Assembly: GCA_050179685.1 (NCBI GenBank)
Contig: JBFXEW010000012.1
Span: 1-64,000 of the forward strand
DNA from: GWE2-40-63 sp050179685
GTDB lineage: Bacteria; Bacteroidota; Bacteroidia; Bacteroidales; SZUA-534
Length of the DNA: 64,000 nt
Direction of reading: 5' to 3'
Below, piece by piece: positions 9,612 to 17,858 of this stretch. Position 1 is the stretch's first letter; each line of letters starts with the position of its first letter. The position numbers were made by a program, and so were the translations under genes. The notes under the pieces were generated by a model that had not been told where the DNA came from, made no database searches, and saw only the letters and a list, made by a program, of their open reading frames with translations.

Positions 9612-10040
9612 ATGGAAAAAAGGAAAATAAAATATGAGTTCCCATTTCGGATAATCGATTTAAAAACCAATTCCTTTTTCATTCAAAATATCTCTAATTC
9701 TGATTTGGAAGATTTTAACGCTGATGATATTGAGTTCGCTTTTAAGCCAGGATTTGGTTTTAATGAGGATTTAAGGGTCGTTAAAGTAAATATAGAAGTG
9801 TCTTATCAGTACAAGAAGAATGTACTTCTTAAAATAGATGTTGATACCATTTTTGAATTTGAAGAAGCAGAAGATTTAGACATTAAAAACAAAAAGAAAC
9901 TCGCTCAATTATTAGGAATCGCATTTTCTACGGTAAGAGGGGTTATTTTAAATCGCACCATTGGGAACTTTATGAATAACATTTACCTCCCGATTATAAA
10001 TCCAACGGAAATTATTGAGGAGGAATTTAAAACTGAATAG
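9612..10040 (+). CDS. SecB-like chaperone of a TAC system
   Basis: The 142-residue protein resembles the SecB fold: an N-terminal strand region with FPFRIIDLKT, a central YQYKKNVLLKIDV strand pair, LLGIAFSTVRGVI, and a C-terminal LPIINPTEII. In the TAC type known from Mycobacterium tuberculosis (Rv1955-1957), a SecB-like protein folds and protects the antitoxin. The immediate position after toxin and antitoxin genes, with a 2 bp gap, is the main support. A general export role is less likely because the gene lies inside a defence island. Confidence 0.75.
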   Translation: MEKRKIKYEFPFRIIDLKTNSFFIQNISNSDLEDFNADDIEFAFKPGFGFNEDLRVVKVNIEVSYQYKKNVLLKIDVDTIFEFEEAEDLDIKNKKKLAQLLGIAFSTVRGVILNRTIGNFMNNIYLPIINPTEIIEEEFKTE

Positions 10041-10072
10041 ATTATAAATGGCAGTGACAAGTATTGAGAAAA

Positions 10073-10807
10073 ATGGAAAAAAGTGAATCAGATAAACTTA
10101 AAAACTATGATGCTTGGGCAATAGGTATCCTTATTATTGGTATTCTTTTTACGATTTTTGCTCCCTACTTATTTACTCGGCCATGGGCTTGGCTTGACTT
10201 GTCACAAGCTGGCGAAATTGGAAGTAGTATAGGAGGAATGACAGCTCCATTTATAGGTTTAACCACTGCCGGATTGGTATACTTATCATTTAGGGCGCAA
10301 ATTAAAATGAATATCCGGCAATGGGAAGAAATAAAGAATAGGGATAAACAAAAAGAAAAAGAAAGCAGTAAGGAATATATTTTAAAACTTGCTGAATTGA
10401 TGAATACAAATCATCAATCCATTATTGAAGCAACGAATGCAATCCTGACACATTCCGACTTTAAAGAAGTAATGAAAAGTGGAACTGAACTTCTCAGATT
10501 ATTATCACCAATTAAAGAAATAATGAAGTATTATGCAAACAAGGATATTAACCTTCAAACCCTATATATAACTTATATAATTCAAGGAAACGTAATTAAT
10601 AAAACAGCGGAATATATTGAAATTGTATTAAATAAAATTAAGGAAAGAATTGAACTTGATAAACTCCCTCAAATATCTCCTAATAGAATAGAGTTGAAGG
10701 GATTTGAGCATGATGCAGCTTACTCTCTTTTAAATCAATTCATAATCATTCAAAAAACAATTAAAGATTATAAATTTACTGTATCGCTGCAAGAGAAGCT
10801 GAAGTAA
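10073..10807 (+). CDS. two-helix membrane protein, possibly phage-defence related
   Basis: I chose the ATG at 10073; a TTG at 10064 in frame would add three residues. The product (244 residues) has two predicted membrane helices, about 14-33 (AIGILIIGILFTIFAPYLF) and 50-75 (GGMTAPFIGLTTAGLVYLSF), then a charged coiled region (about 80-110) and a helical cytoplasmic domain. The second-helix pattern is like the N-termini of proteins annotated as putative phage abortive-infection membrane proteins. It begins 32 bp after the chaperone gene with no visible terminator between, so it may belong to the same transcript. No enzymatic motif is visible. Confidence 0.6.
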   Translation: MEKSESDKLKNYDAWAIGILIIGILFTIFAPYLFTRPWAWLDLSQAGEIGSSIGGMTAPFIGLTTAGLVYLSFRAQIKMNIRQWEEIKNRDKQKEKESSKEYILKLAELMNTNHQSIIEATNAILTHSDFKEVMKSGTELLRLLSPIKEIMKYYANKDINLQTLYITYIIQGNVINKTAEYIEIVLNKIKERIELDKLPQISPNRIELKGFEHDAAYSLLNQFIIIQKTIKDYKFTVSLQEKLK

Positions 10808-11187
10808 AATGAGAAATTCAACAAAACTCAATTTTACGCAAACAACGATTAGTAATTTTTGGCTGGTATGAATACAACTAGCAAAAGAACGAATTAGATG
10901 ATAAACCAATGCTAATTTACACTTCAGGTATTCAATCACTTAACTCAATGTAAAATTCATCTTTCTCTGTATGACGTCTGCTCTTACTTTCAAATCATTT
11001 TTTGGCATTGAAATGGGGCTCCAGCGAAGCATGCAGAATTATTTTAGAACATTGGTCCGAATTGAAATGGGTCGATTACCCGGAAGCATTTGAATGTAAC
11101 TATTCAATATAGTATCAAGTAGTAATATTTGAGGCTTTTTTTTTACCTTGTAACAATATTTTTGTATCCATCAACCCATTTAATAAT
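10808..11187. other. non-coding gap between the TAC operon and the mcrB-like gene
   Basis: About 380 bases with no convincing gene on either strand. It may hold decayed coding sequence; nothing in it resembles a known mobile element. A candidate promoter for the next gene lies at its right end. Confidence 0.5.
11128..11164 (+). promoter_or_regulatory. candidate promoter for the McrBC-glycosylase-deiminase operon
   Basis: TTTG (11128-11131) and TATTTTTG (11157-11164) fit the Bacteroidota -33/-7 boxes, though the 25-base spacing is longer than the usual 19-23. The ATG follows 24 bases after the -7 box. Supported only by pattern. Confidence 0.35.
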
Positions 11188-13044
11188 ATGTTAGATTACC
11201 ATCAGTATGAGAAGTATGTTTACGATTGGCTTTTGTCAAAACATAAAACGAAAAATACATTTAAATTCTCAACCAGAGTAAAAGCTTCAAAAGGTTCTGA
11301 ACTTGATTATTTTATTGGCACAAAAAAGTCCCAATATTTTGGTACAACTTTTTGGTCTATTCCGGTTGGTTTCCCCGGTTCTTCCGGTGATTGTATCGAT
11401 ATAATTTTCAAATACTCCAGTAAAGGTTATAAGTATTATATTGAATTCAATCAAACCAAGTCTCCCCAAGACGCCCAAAACACATCAGCTTTAAATTTAA
11501 TAAAGTCTTTACGAAATCCTATTGCAGAAGCAATTGGCCTTTCTTATGAAAGTAATACTGAAAACAAAATGTTTACTTTTATATCAAAACCTGGGGAAAG
11601 TGAATATACTTCTATTGATGAAATGTTAAATGATGTGGAAAATGATTTGATAACTCTTTTTCCCATACTTGATGAATATATTGAAAAGGAAAAATCAAAA
11701 AACCCAGATTTTATCGCAAACAGATTTAGCGATGTTCAATTTGAAGATATGAAAAAGAGAATGCTAAATCGTTTCAAAAAATATGCACAGATCAAAACCA
11801 TAAGTAGCGAGAAATTGCCAATAAGTGAAGCAACAAAGGAAGATGGGTTTAATTTTGATGTAAATATTATTTTGTATGGACCTCCTGGAACCGGTAAAAC
11901 ATTCAACACTGTAAATTATGCATTGGGAATAATTGAAGGAAAAGATCCTGATGATTTTATAACTCCCGATAGCCATACCCGAAAAAGTTATGTTGCTAGA
12001 TTTAATGAACTTAAAAAATTAGGTCAAATTGAATTTGTTACATTTCATCAAAACTATGCTTATGAGGATTTCATCGAAGGAATAAAACCTGGCCTTAATG
12101 GCAAGGAACTTAGTTTTGAACGAAAAGATGGCATCTTTAAAATAATAGCTGATAGAGCTCGTAAAAACTTTATTGCTGCTAAAAAAGATGAACCTAAAGC
12201 ATTAACTTTTGATGAAATATTTAGTAAGCGCTTTGCAGAACTAAATGACGGGATAAAGGAGGAAGTCGAAATAAAAATGAAACAGGCTTCATTTTTTATT
12301 ACGGAAATTTCAGAAAAATCAATTCATTTCAGGAAAAATAAAGGAGAAAGCAAACATACCTTAAGTATCGATACATTAAATAAAATGTTTGATGAAGAAT
12401 CAAATTCCATCATCCTGGGTGGCTTGCAACCATATTATAATCCCTTATTAACAGACCTCTTAGAATTTAAAAACAAACAAAAAGTAAATCCAACTGATAA
12501 AGTAAATCTAAAAAAATATGTCCTTGTTATTGATGAAATAAATAGGGCAAATATTTCACGAGTGTTTGGTGAATTAATAACCCTCATTGAAAAAGATAAA
12601 AGATTAGATGAAGAAAATGAGATCCGGTCTACTTTGCCTTCAGGAGAGGAGTTTGTAATTCCACCTAATCTCTACATCATTGGCACAATGAATACCGCTG
12701 ATAAATCAATAGCACTGCTTGATATAGCCTTACGCAGAAGGTTTAGCTTCAAGCCTTTTTATCCAGATGAAAGTTTAATTAATAATCCAAAACTAAAAGA
12801 AATATTTATAACATTAAACGACTACATATTAAAAGATAAAGGTGCTGATTTTACCATTGGCCATTCCTATTTTATGGATAAATCAGAATCAGATTTAGCC
12901 GATATAATGAATGATGCTGTAATACCACTTCTCAGTGAATATTACATGAATGATTTGGGTGAAGTTCAAGAAGTATTGAAACAAGCGGGTATTTTAGTAT
13001 CGAATGGGAAAGGCTATTTAACTTACGATGAAGGAGAAGAATAA
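11188..13044 (+). CDS. McrB-like AAA+ GTPase of a modification-dependent restriction system
   Basis: The 618-residue protein has a novel-looking N-terminal domain (about 1-200), probably the recognition module, and a C-terminal McrB-type AAA+ motor. The motor motifs are Walker A GPPGTGKT at 231-238, Walker B VIDEINRA at 447-454, and the McrB signature GTMNTADKS at 499-507, followed by ALRRRF with the arginine finger. McrB hexamers use GTP to translocate and activate the McrC nuclease at modified cytosines. A spacer of about 130 residues with SKRFAEL and LGGLQPYYNP splits the motor. The gene overlaps mcrC by 17 bp. I do not recognise the N-terminal domain, so target specificity is unknown. Confidence 0.9.
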   Translation: MLDYHQYEKYVYDWLLSKHKTKNTFKFSTRVKASKGSELDYFIGTKKSQYFGTTFWSIPVGFPGSSGDCIDIIFKYSSKGYKYYIEFNQTKSPQDAQNTSALNLIKSLRNPIAEAIGLSYESNTENKMFTFISKPGESEYTSIDEMLNDVENDLITLFPILDEYIEKEKSKNPDFIANRFSDVQFEDMKKRMLNRFKKYAQIKTISSEKLPISEATKEDGFNFDVNIILYGPPGTGKTFNTVNYALGIIEGKDPDDFITPDSHTRKSYVARFNELKKLGQIEFVTFHQNYAYEDFIEGIKPGLNGKELSFERKDGIFKIIADRARKNFIAAKKDEPKALTFDEIFSKRFAELNDGIKEEVEIKMKQASFFITEISEKSIHFRKNKGESKHTLSIDTLNKMFDEESNSIILGGLQPYYNPLLTDLLEFKNKQKVNPTDKVNLKKYVLVIDEINRANISRVFGELITLIEKDKRLDEENEIRSTLPSGEEFVIPPNLYIIGTMNTADKSIALLDIALRRRFSFKPFYPDESLINNPKLKEIFITLNDYILKDKGADFTIGHSYFMDKSESDLADIMNDAVIPLLSEYYMNDLGEVQEVLKQAGILVSNGKGYLTYDEGEE

Positions 13045-14434
13045 GGTATACCATTTATTCGAATATGCTAAGCCTACTGAGTTTACAGGAGGGCTGGATT
13101 CATTCAACGATTTGGATGCTTTTCTTGATGAAATATGGAAGAAAAGGGAAAAGAGCTCATTTAACTTTTGGAATAAAGATAACTATGAAAAACATAGCCC
13201 TCAGCATTTTATTGAGTTCTTTCGTAAGAATCTCACCTTTCGTTCAACCAAGTATGTAGGAATAATACGCTATAATGGACAAACCATAAACTTGTTACCC
13301 AAAATTTTTGATTCCGATAATTCAAAAGGCTATTCCGACAATTCAATAGAATCAATTCAACGTCATATTTTGTGGTGGTTAAGCTATTGTGGCCGGTTTC
13401 GGTTCCCAAAATCAAAAAGTAGTTTTAAATCTGTAAAGACCGATTTCTTTGAAGTCCTTATTTATCTGTATGCAAGTTATACCAAACAAATACTTAGCAA
13501 CTCAATCTACCAGGGATATCAGGAAATTAATAATGAATTACCATTTATGAAGGGCCGACTGGATGTAAGTAATTACATAACCCACAATATTGTTACTGGG
13601 AATCATCACAAATTAAGTTGTGTCTACGATTCATTTGAGATGGATAACCTATTCAATCGGATTATTAAATATGTCTCAAAACTCCTACTCAACCATTCTC
13701 AAATTCAGGACAATAAGAAACTACTTCGCGAGATTGTCTTTATTTTAGATGAAGTAGAGGATATAAAGGCCAGTCTCCAGGATTGTCTTAAAGTAAAACT
13801 CAATCCAATATTCAAAGAAATGTTTACCGTACTTGATTATTGTAAACTCTTTTTAAGCAATAGTACTGTTCTTTCTTATAAAAATGATTTCGATGTTTTT
13901 GCTTTTTTAATTCCTATGGAATACATTTTTGAGGACTTTGTTTTTGGTTTTATTAAAAAAGAAATGCCAGAGTTGAAGGTTAAATCTCAGGAAGGAACCA
14001 CTTATTTAACTACCGATGGAATATTCAAATTAAAACCTGACCTGGTTTTTAATATTAAAGACAGAAAAGTTATTGCAGATACCAAATACAAATGTGCTTA
14101 TTATGATGATAACGATAAAAAGAAAGGAATATTAGAAGCAGACATGTATCAAATGTTGGCATATGCTATACGTAATAAAGTAACAGAAATTAAATTGCTT
14201 TTTCCATCAACTGTAAGAGATAAACAAAACAAACCCATTGAATTTATTATTCAGGATGAGTTTGCTGAGAAAACTGAAGTAAAAATCAATGCTTACAAAC
14301 TTCCAATTATAGCTCCCAATTGGCAAACCATGAAACTAGATATGAGTTTGAGTGAGGAGTTTGAAGAAAGCAAAGAACTTTTAATAAGAGAATTTCAATT
14401 AATTTTTGAATATGGAGCTTCTAAAAATAATTAG
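13028..14434 (+). CDS. mcrC: McrC-like nuclease subunit
   Basis: McrC supplies the cleavage activity of McrBC. The 468-residue protein has an N-terminal helical/beta stalk region (about 1-200) and a C-terminal PD-(D/E)xK nuclease core: Asp338 (KPDLV), Asp351 and Lys353 (ADTKYK), with the following helix DMYQMLAYA at 372-380. All expected catalytic residues are present. It overlaps the mcrB-like gene by 17 bp and the next gene by 23 bp, so all are translationally linked. Confidence 0.92.
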   Translation: MKEKNKVYHLFEYAKPTEFTGGLDSFNDLDAFLDEIWKKREKSSFNFWNKDNYEKHSPQHFIEFFRKNLTFRSTKYVGIIRYNGQTINLLPKIFDSDNSKGYSDNSIESIQRHILWWLSYCGRFRFPKSKSSFKSVKTDFFEVLIYLYASYTKQILSNSIYQGYQEINNELPFMKGRLDVSNYITHNIVTGNHHKLSCVYDSFEMDNLFNRIIKYVSKLLLNHSQIQDNKKLLREIVFILDEVEDIKASLQDCLKVKLNPIFKEMFTVLDYCKLFLSNSTVLSYKNDFDVFAFLIPMEYIFEDFVFGFIKKEMPELKVKSQEGTTYLTTDGIFKLKPDLVFNIKDRKVIADTKYKCAYYDDNDKKKGILEADMYQMLAYAIRNKVTEIKLLFPSTVRDKQNKPIEFIIQDEFAEKTEVKINAYKLPIIAPNWQTMKLDMSLSEEFEESKELLIREFQLIFEYGASKNN

Positions 14435-15026
14435 TAATAAAGCTTTTTATAATCAATTTGAGGATATTGCAAGAAACTTGTTCTCAGAATATGAATTGGT
14501 TGCTGGTAATAAAATTTATGAATTATGTGAGTTGGAGTTTTACTACAATTCAAGTGACCATGATGATCCATATATTCACGGAGATGAAATGCAAAAAACA
14601 AATAGTCAATGGTATTTTCATGGATCGGGTATTGATATTACTTTGGGGTGTTCAGAAAACAATAGCTATGGAGGGATTTTAATACGTGGAATTAAAGACA
14701 TAGAAAACTTCTCAAAATTTATAAGTGGCCCTTTGTTGGTAGCAAAAGAGTTATTTTACCAGCATGGAGGAATAGAATTGTCAAGCATTCCATTTGGTTT
14801 GAAAAGAAAAGATATGCCAAGAAATTTGGATAATGATTTTGTGGCAACAACAAGAATTAATCTACCAAACCGCAATGAAATTGTTTTTAGAGAGAAAGCG
14901 TACCGGTTCGTAACTCATATTTGTTCAAAACATGCTTTTAAAGAAAAAGGAAAAGTAGCACAGGTTTTTAAAACCATGTATCCTAATTTTGATTTAATAG
15001 AAAAGTTTGGGTATAAAATTTTATAA
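14412..15026 (+). CDS. small protein resembling 3-methyladenine DNA glycosylase (AAG/MPG fold)
   Basis: I chose the ATG at 14412; an in-frame TTG at 14406 adds two residues. The product is 204 residues. By eye its order of motifs follows the alkyladenine glycosylase family: ELEFYY (compare ETEAY, with the catalytic Glu, here Glu42), a D..H..G stretch at 49-57, WYFHGSG at 67-73 in place of MF..PG, GGILIRGIKD at 87-96 (compare LLRALEP), then SGP at 105-107, and a late YRFV (compare WRFYV). Such enzymes excise damaged or modified bases. It overlaps mcrC by 23 bp, tying it to the restriction operon. The call is by pattern and needs a structure search; the catalytic residue is a suggestion. Confidence 0.5.
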   Translation: MELLKIISNKAFYNQFEDIARNLFSEYELVAGNKIYELCELEFYYNSSDHDDPYIHGDEMQKTNSQWYFHGSGIDITLGCSENNSYGGILIRGIKDIENFSKFISGPLLVAKELFYQHGGIELSSIPFGLKRKDMPRNLDNDFVATTRINLPNRNEIVFREKAYRFVTHICSKHAFKEKGKVAQVFKTMYPNFDLIEKFGYKIL

Positions 15027-15028
15027 TA

Positions 15029-15865
15029 ATGATAACCGACCAACAAACCAATACCGTTTATTTCTCCAATACTTTAAGGAAATATTTTCCAAACGAGTTT
15101 GAGAAAATTTCTCAAATCATTAAAGAAGCCGGATACCAGGTAAAGCTCTTGGTTGGAGCCAAAGATTTCTATTGCCGAGATTTTATGCCGGTACAAGTGG
15201 CCGAAAGAGATTTTGTTCAGTTTGTCTTTAGGCCTGAAGCCTATTTAAAAGGTGAAGAACTAAATTATTTAACTGACCCCATGTATGTTCAGTTCATGAC
15301 CCCCGAATTAATAAAACCAAGGTATTCTCCTATAATTCTGGATGGTGGAAATGTTATAAAATGGGAAGATAAAGTTATTATCACTGAGCGGGTACTAAAA
15401 GATAACCGGTATCAGTTCTCCAATGATGAGGCAATTTTGGAACGGCTCCGTTTCGATTTAAAAGCTGAAATCATTATTATTCCGGAATACCCCAATGAGG
15501 AAACCGGTCATGCCGATGGTTTAATCCGGTTTATTGATACCAATACCGTTTTTATTAACGAACCCGATCCGGATAATTCTCAATGGGAAAATGATTTTAG
15601 AGCTGTATTGAAAAATCACATGCTGAAATATATCGAATTACCCTGCCCAATGGATCCAGATATGGAAACAGCCGAAGGCTTATACATTAATTACTTGCAT
15701 GTGGAAAATTTGATTATTGTTCCCCAGTTTGGTTATGCTGAAGATACACCAGTCCTGAATGAAATATCAAAAGCCTACCCCAATTGCAAAGTAGTTCCTT
15801 TTAAAGCTAATTGGCTGGCTAAAGAAGGAGGGGTATTGAATTGTGCCAGTTGGACAATCTATTAA
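15029..15865 (+). CDS. agmatine/peptidylarginine deiminase-like enzyme
   Basis: The 278-residue protein belongs to the PAD_porph/agmatine deiminase family of the guanidine-modifying superfamily. Visible hallmarks are YCRDFMP (Arg50, Asp51), DGGN at 105-108, GHADG at 160-164 (His161, Asp163), and the nucleophile Cys272 in GGVLNCASWT near the C-terminus. Family enzymes hydrolyse guanidino groups to ureido groups, for example agmatine to N-carbamoylputrescine. It is shorter than typical agmatine deiminases (about 340-370 residues), missing part of the N-terminus. It starts 2 bp after the glycosylase-like gene, so it may be part of the same operon. Whether it serves defence or polyamine metabolism is unknown. 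Confidence 0.85.
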   Translation: MITDQQTNTVYFSNTLRKYFPNEFEKISQIIKEAGYQVKLLVGAKDFYCRDFMPVQVAERDFVQFVFRPEAYLKGEELNYLTDPMYVQFMTPELIKPRYSPIILDGGNVIKWEDKVIITERVLKDNRYQFSNDEAILERLRFDLKAEIIIIPEYPNEETGHADGLIRFIDTNTVFINEPDPDNSQWENDFRAVLKNHMLKYIELPCPMDPDMETAEGLYINYLHVENLIIVPQFGYAEDTPVLNEISKAYPNCKVVPFKANWLAKEGGVLNCASWTIY

Positions 15866-15899
15866 TAACACGATAAAAAATGTTTATTCGAATTAATTT

Positions 15900-17117
15900 A
15901 TGAAAACACTCGTACAAATTCTGGGACTTCTATTTATTTTTCAAGTAAGTGATGCTCAAAATACTTATAAAAAAGTAGTCAACAAAGATGCTACTGCAAA
16001 AAAGACAGAAATATACTATACTGATGGCCTAAACAGTGATATTAAAGAAGGTGCCTATACATTAAAAATAAAAGGAAAGGTAAGGGTTACCGGCTATTTC
16101 AAAAATAATAAACGTGATAGTATTTGGACATTTTATCATGGCCGAATAAAAATTGAAGGTTCCTATGTAAATGGTTTAAAAGAAGGGGAATGGATTTACA
16201 CCAAAAACCAGGACACACTTTCGGTTCTCAATTTCTTAATGGGAAAGTATTTTGGGGAACAAAAAGGGTATTATGAAGATGGAATCTTAGCATCAAAGCT
16301 GAATTATATTGCCGGAGTAAGAAATGGTAAATCAGCATATTACTATCAAAGCGGAAAGCTTAGCGAAGACTGTGAATATCTATTGGGTGAACGTCATGGA
16401 GATAATATGTTGTATGATGAAAAAGGCAATTTAATCTACAAATTCAGCTTTTATCATGAAGTCCCTGTACAGTTTACCAAAATAGGGGAAAATTCCATTG
16501 GTTATAATTATTTAGGCAATATTAAAGATGGAAGTGGATACCTTAAAACCTACTCAAATGACAAAGATGGGGAACGGCATCTTATTACATTAATAAACCT
16601 TAAGGATAGCGTGTATAATGGAGAAATTGCAGGATTTAGTATTAGTGACAAACCTGTTTTTCAAGGTCAGTATAAAAATGGTTTTATGACTGGAGAATGG
16701 AGTTTTTATAATTATTTAGGAGAATTAAAAACTTCAAAAACCTATTATGTTTCAGATAGCCTTTCCAGCGATCCGGATGAACCCATAACCAAAAATTATA
16801 ATGAACGTTTTTTTAATGTTCAGCAAATGCCGGAATTTCCTGGAGGTGATATAAATTTGAGAAGTGAAATTGCCAAAAGACTTATCTATCCTGATTTCTG
16901 CAAAGAGAAGCGTATTCAAGGCAGAGTATTTATTCAGTTTGTTGTAAATACTACTGGGGAGATTGAGCAGGTTAAAGCAGTGAAAAAAGTTCATCCCTTA
17001 CTTGATGCAACAGCCATAAAAGTAATAGAAGAAATTCCTCCATGGACTCCCGGATTTCAGTATGGCATTCCGGTAAAAGTATCATTTACAGTTCCAATAA
17101 ACTTTAGTTTGAATTAA
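15900..17117 (+). CDS. secreted MORN-repeat protein with TonB C-terminal domain
   Basis: The 405-residue protein has a signal peptide (residues 1-19), several MORN_2-type repeats (G-x-Y-x-N-G pattern, for example GSYVNGLKEGEWIY and QYKNGFMTGEWSFY) and a C-terminal TonB-like domain (about 305-405: MPEFPGGD, RIQGRVFIQFVVNTTGEI, PVKVSFTVPINF). This architecture is frequent in Bacteroidota envelope proteins. The TonB domain probably engages an outer membrane partner. It follows the deiminase gene by 34 bp and is the last gene before a strong terminator, so it may share the transcript without a functional link. Confidence 0.85.
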   Translation: MKTLVQILGLLFIFQVSDAQNTYKKVVNKDATAKKTEIYYTDGLNSDIKEGAYTLKIKGKVRVTGYFKNNKRDSIWTFYHGRIKIEGSYVNGLKEGEWIYTKNQDTLSVLNFLMGKYFGEQKGYYEDGILASKLNYIAGVRNGKSAYYYQSGKLSEDCEYLLGERHGDNMLYDEKGNLIYKFSFYHEVPVQFTKIGENSIGYNYLGNIKDGSGYLKTYSNDKDGERHLITLINLKDSVYNGEIAGFSISDKPVFQGQYKNGFMTGEWSFYNYLGELKTSKTYYVSDSLSSDPDEPITKNYNERFFNVQQMPEFPGGDINLRSEIAKRLIYPDFCKEKRIQGRVFIQFVVNTTGEIEQVKAVKKVHPLLDATAIKVIEEIPPWTPGFQYGIPVKVSFTVPINFSLN

Positions 17118-17158
17118 AAAAGACATTAAAAACAAGCAATTGATATTTAGCCAAATTT

Positions 17159-17197
17159 AAAATGTCCAGTTTATTAACTAAAAAACTGGACATTTTT
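17159..17197 (+). terminator. rho-independent terminator
   Basis: AAAATGTCCAGTTT pairs perfectly with AAACTGGACATTTT around a 10-base loop, and a T-run follows on the plus strand. It closes the transcription unit that begins with the mcrB-like gene; I see no other terminator between 11188 and 17117. Confidence 0.85.
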
Positions 17198-17343
17198 GTG
17201 TTTTAGGTAACATTTTAAATGGTTAAAAGGCTTATTGCTATTTTCACCAATCTATGCTATTGAAATTGATAGGATTCACCTACTGCAAAACTATTATAAG
17301 GTGATTAACACGAAATTGGTATACTCTAAATCATCATTAAGGT

Positions 17344-17697
17344 TTAATAGCTTAATTTCTTCTTTAAAATATAATTACTCGCTGCTGTTTTAATATCTTC
17401 TAAATTGTACCCCTTATTTTTTGTGAGCCATTGCTCAATTTCGTCTTTTTTAAAGAATAATTTGCCAGCTTGTTTATAGAATGGAATTATTCCGCCATAG
17501 GTGTATTTATATACAGTTCGTTTACTAATTCCAATAAATTCAGCAACTTCATTTATATTCAATATTGAATTTTTAGATTTTTGTTCATCAAAATCTTTGG
17601 AATACTCTTTTAATAAATAGTCTGCAAACTCCAATAAATCAGTTTTTGTTACTGTAATGTTTACCTGATCGGGTAATTCTTCTATTAAATTTCTCAT
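17344..17697 (-). CDS. excisionase-family helix-turn-helix protein
   Basis: The 117-residue protein has a central MerR-like winged helix-turn-helix of the excisionase (HTH_17) type at about 45-95: NINEVAEFIGISKRTVYKY, then IPFYKQAGKLFFKKDEIEQW. Such proteins bend DNA at attachment sites and steer the integrase towards excision, or regulate the element. It is on the same strand as the integrase and 160 bp downstream of it, with a terminator between the two. It may therefore have its own promoter. Confidence 0.8.
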   Translation of the reverse strand: MRNLIEELPDQVNITVTKTDLLEFADYLLKEYSKDFDEQKSKNSILNINEVAEFIGISKRTVYKYTYGGIIPFYKQAGKLFFKKDEIEQWLTKNKGYNLEDIKTAASNYILKKKLSY

Positions 17698-17732
17698 AGA
17701 ATATTTTTTATCATAAGATTACTAAATTCTCA

Positions 17733-17768
17733 TAAAAAAAGCCAACTCCATTTCTGAAGTCGGCTTTA
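17733..17768 (-). terminator. terminator downstream of the integrase gene
   Basis: On the minus strand AAAGCCGACTTC and GGAGTTGGCTTT form a stem with one wobble pair and a 6-base loop, followed by seven T residues. It separates the integrase gene from the excisionase-like gene. Confidence 0.75.
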
Positions 17769-17858
17769 ATCGGTTGCTAAAATTTTCAATACAATATAAA
17801 TATAACAAAAGGTTTATATTTCATTTAATGTTAAGTATTTGAAAGAAAACCAAGGCTT

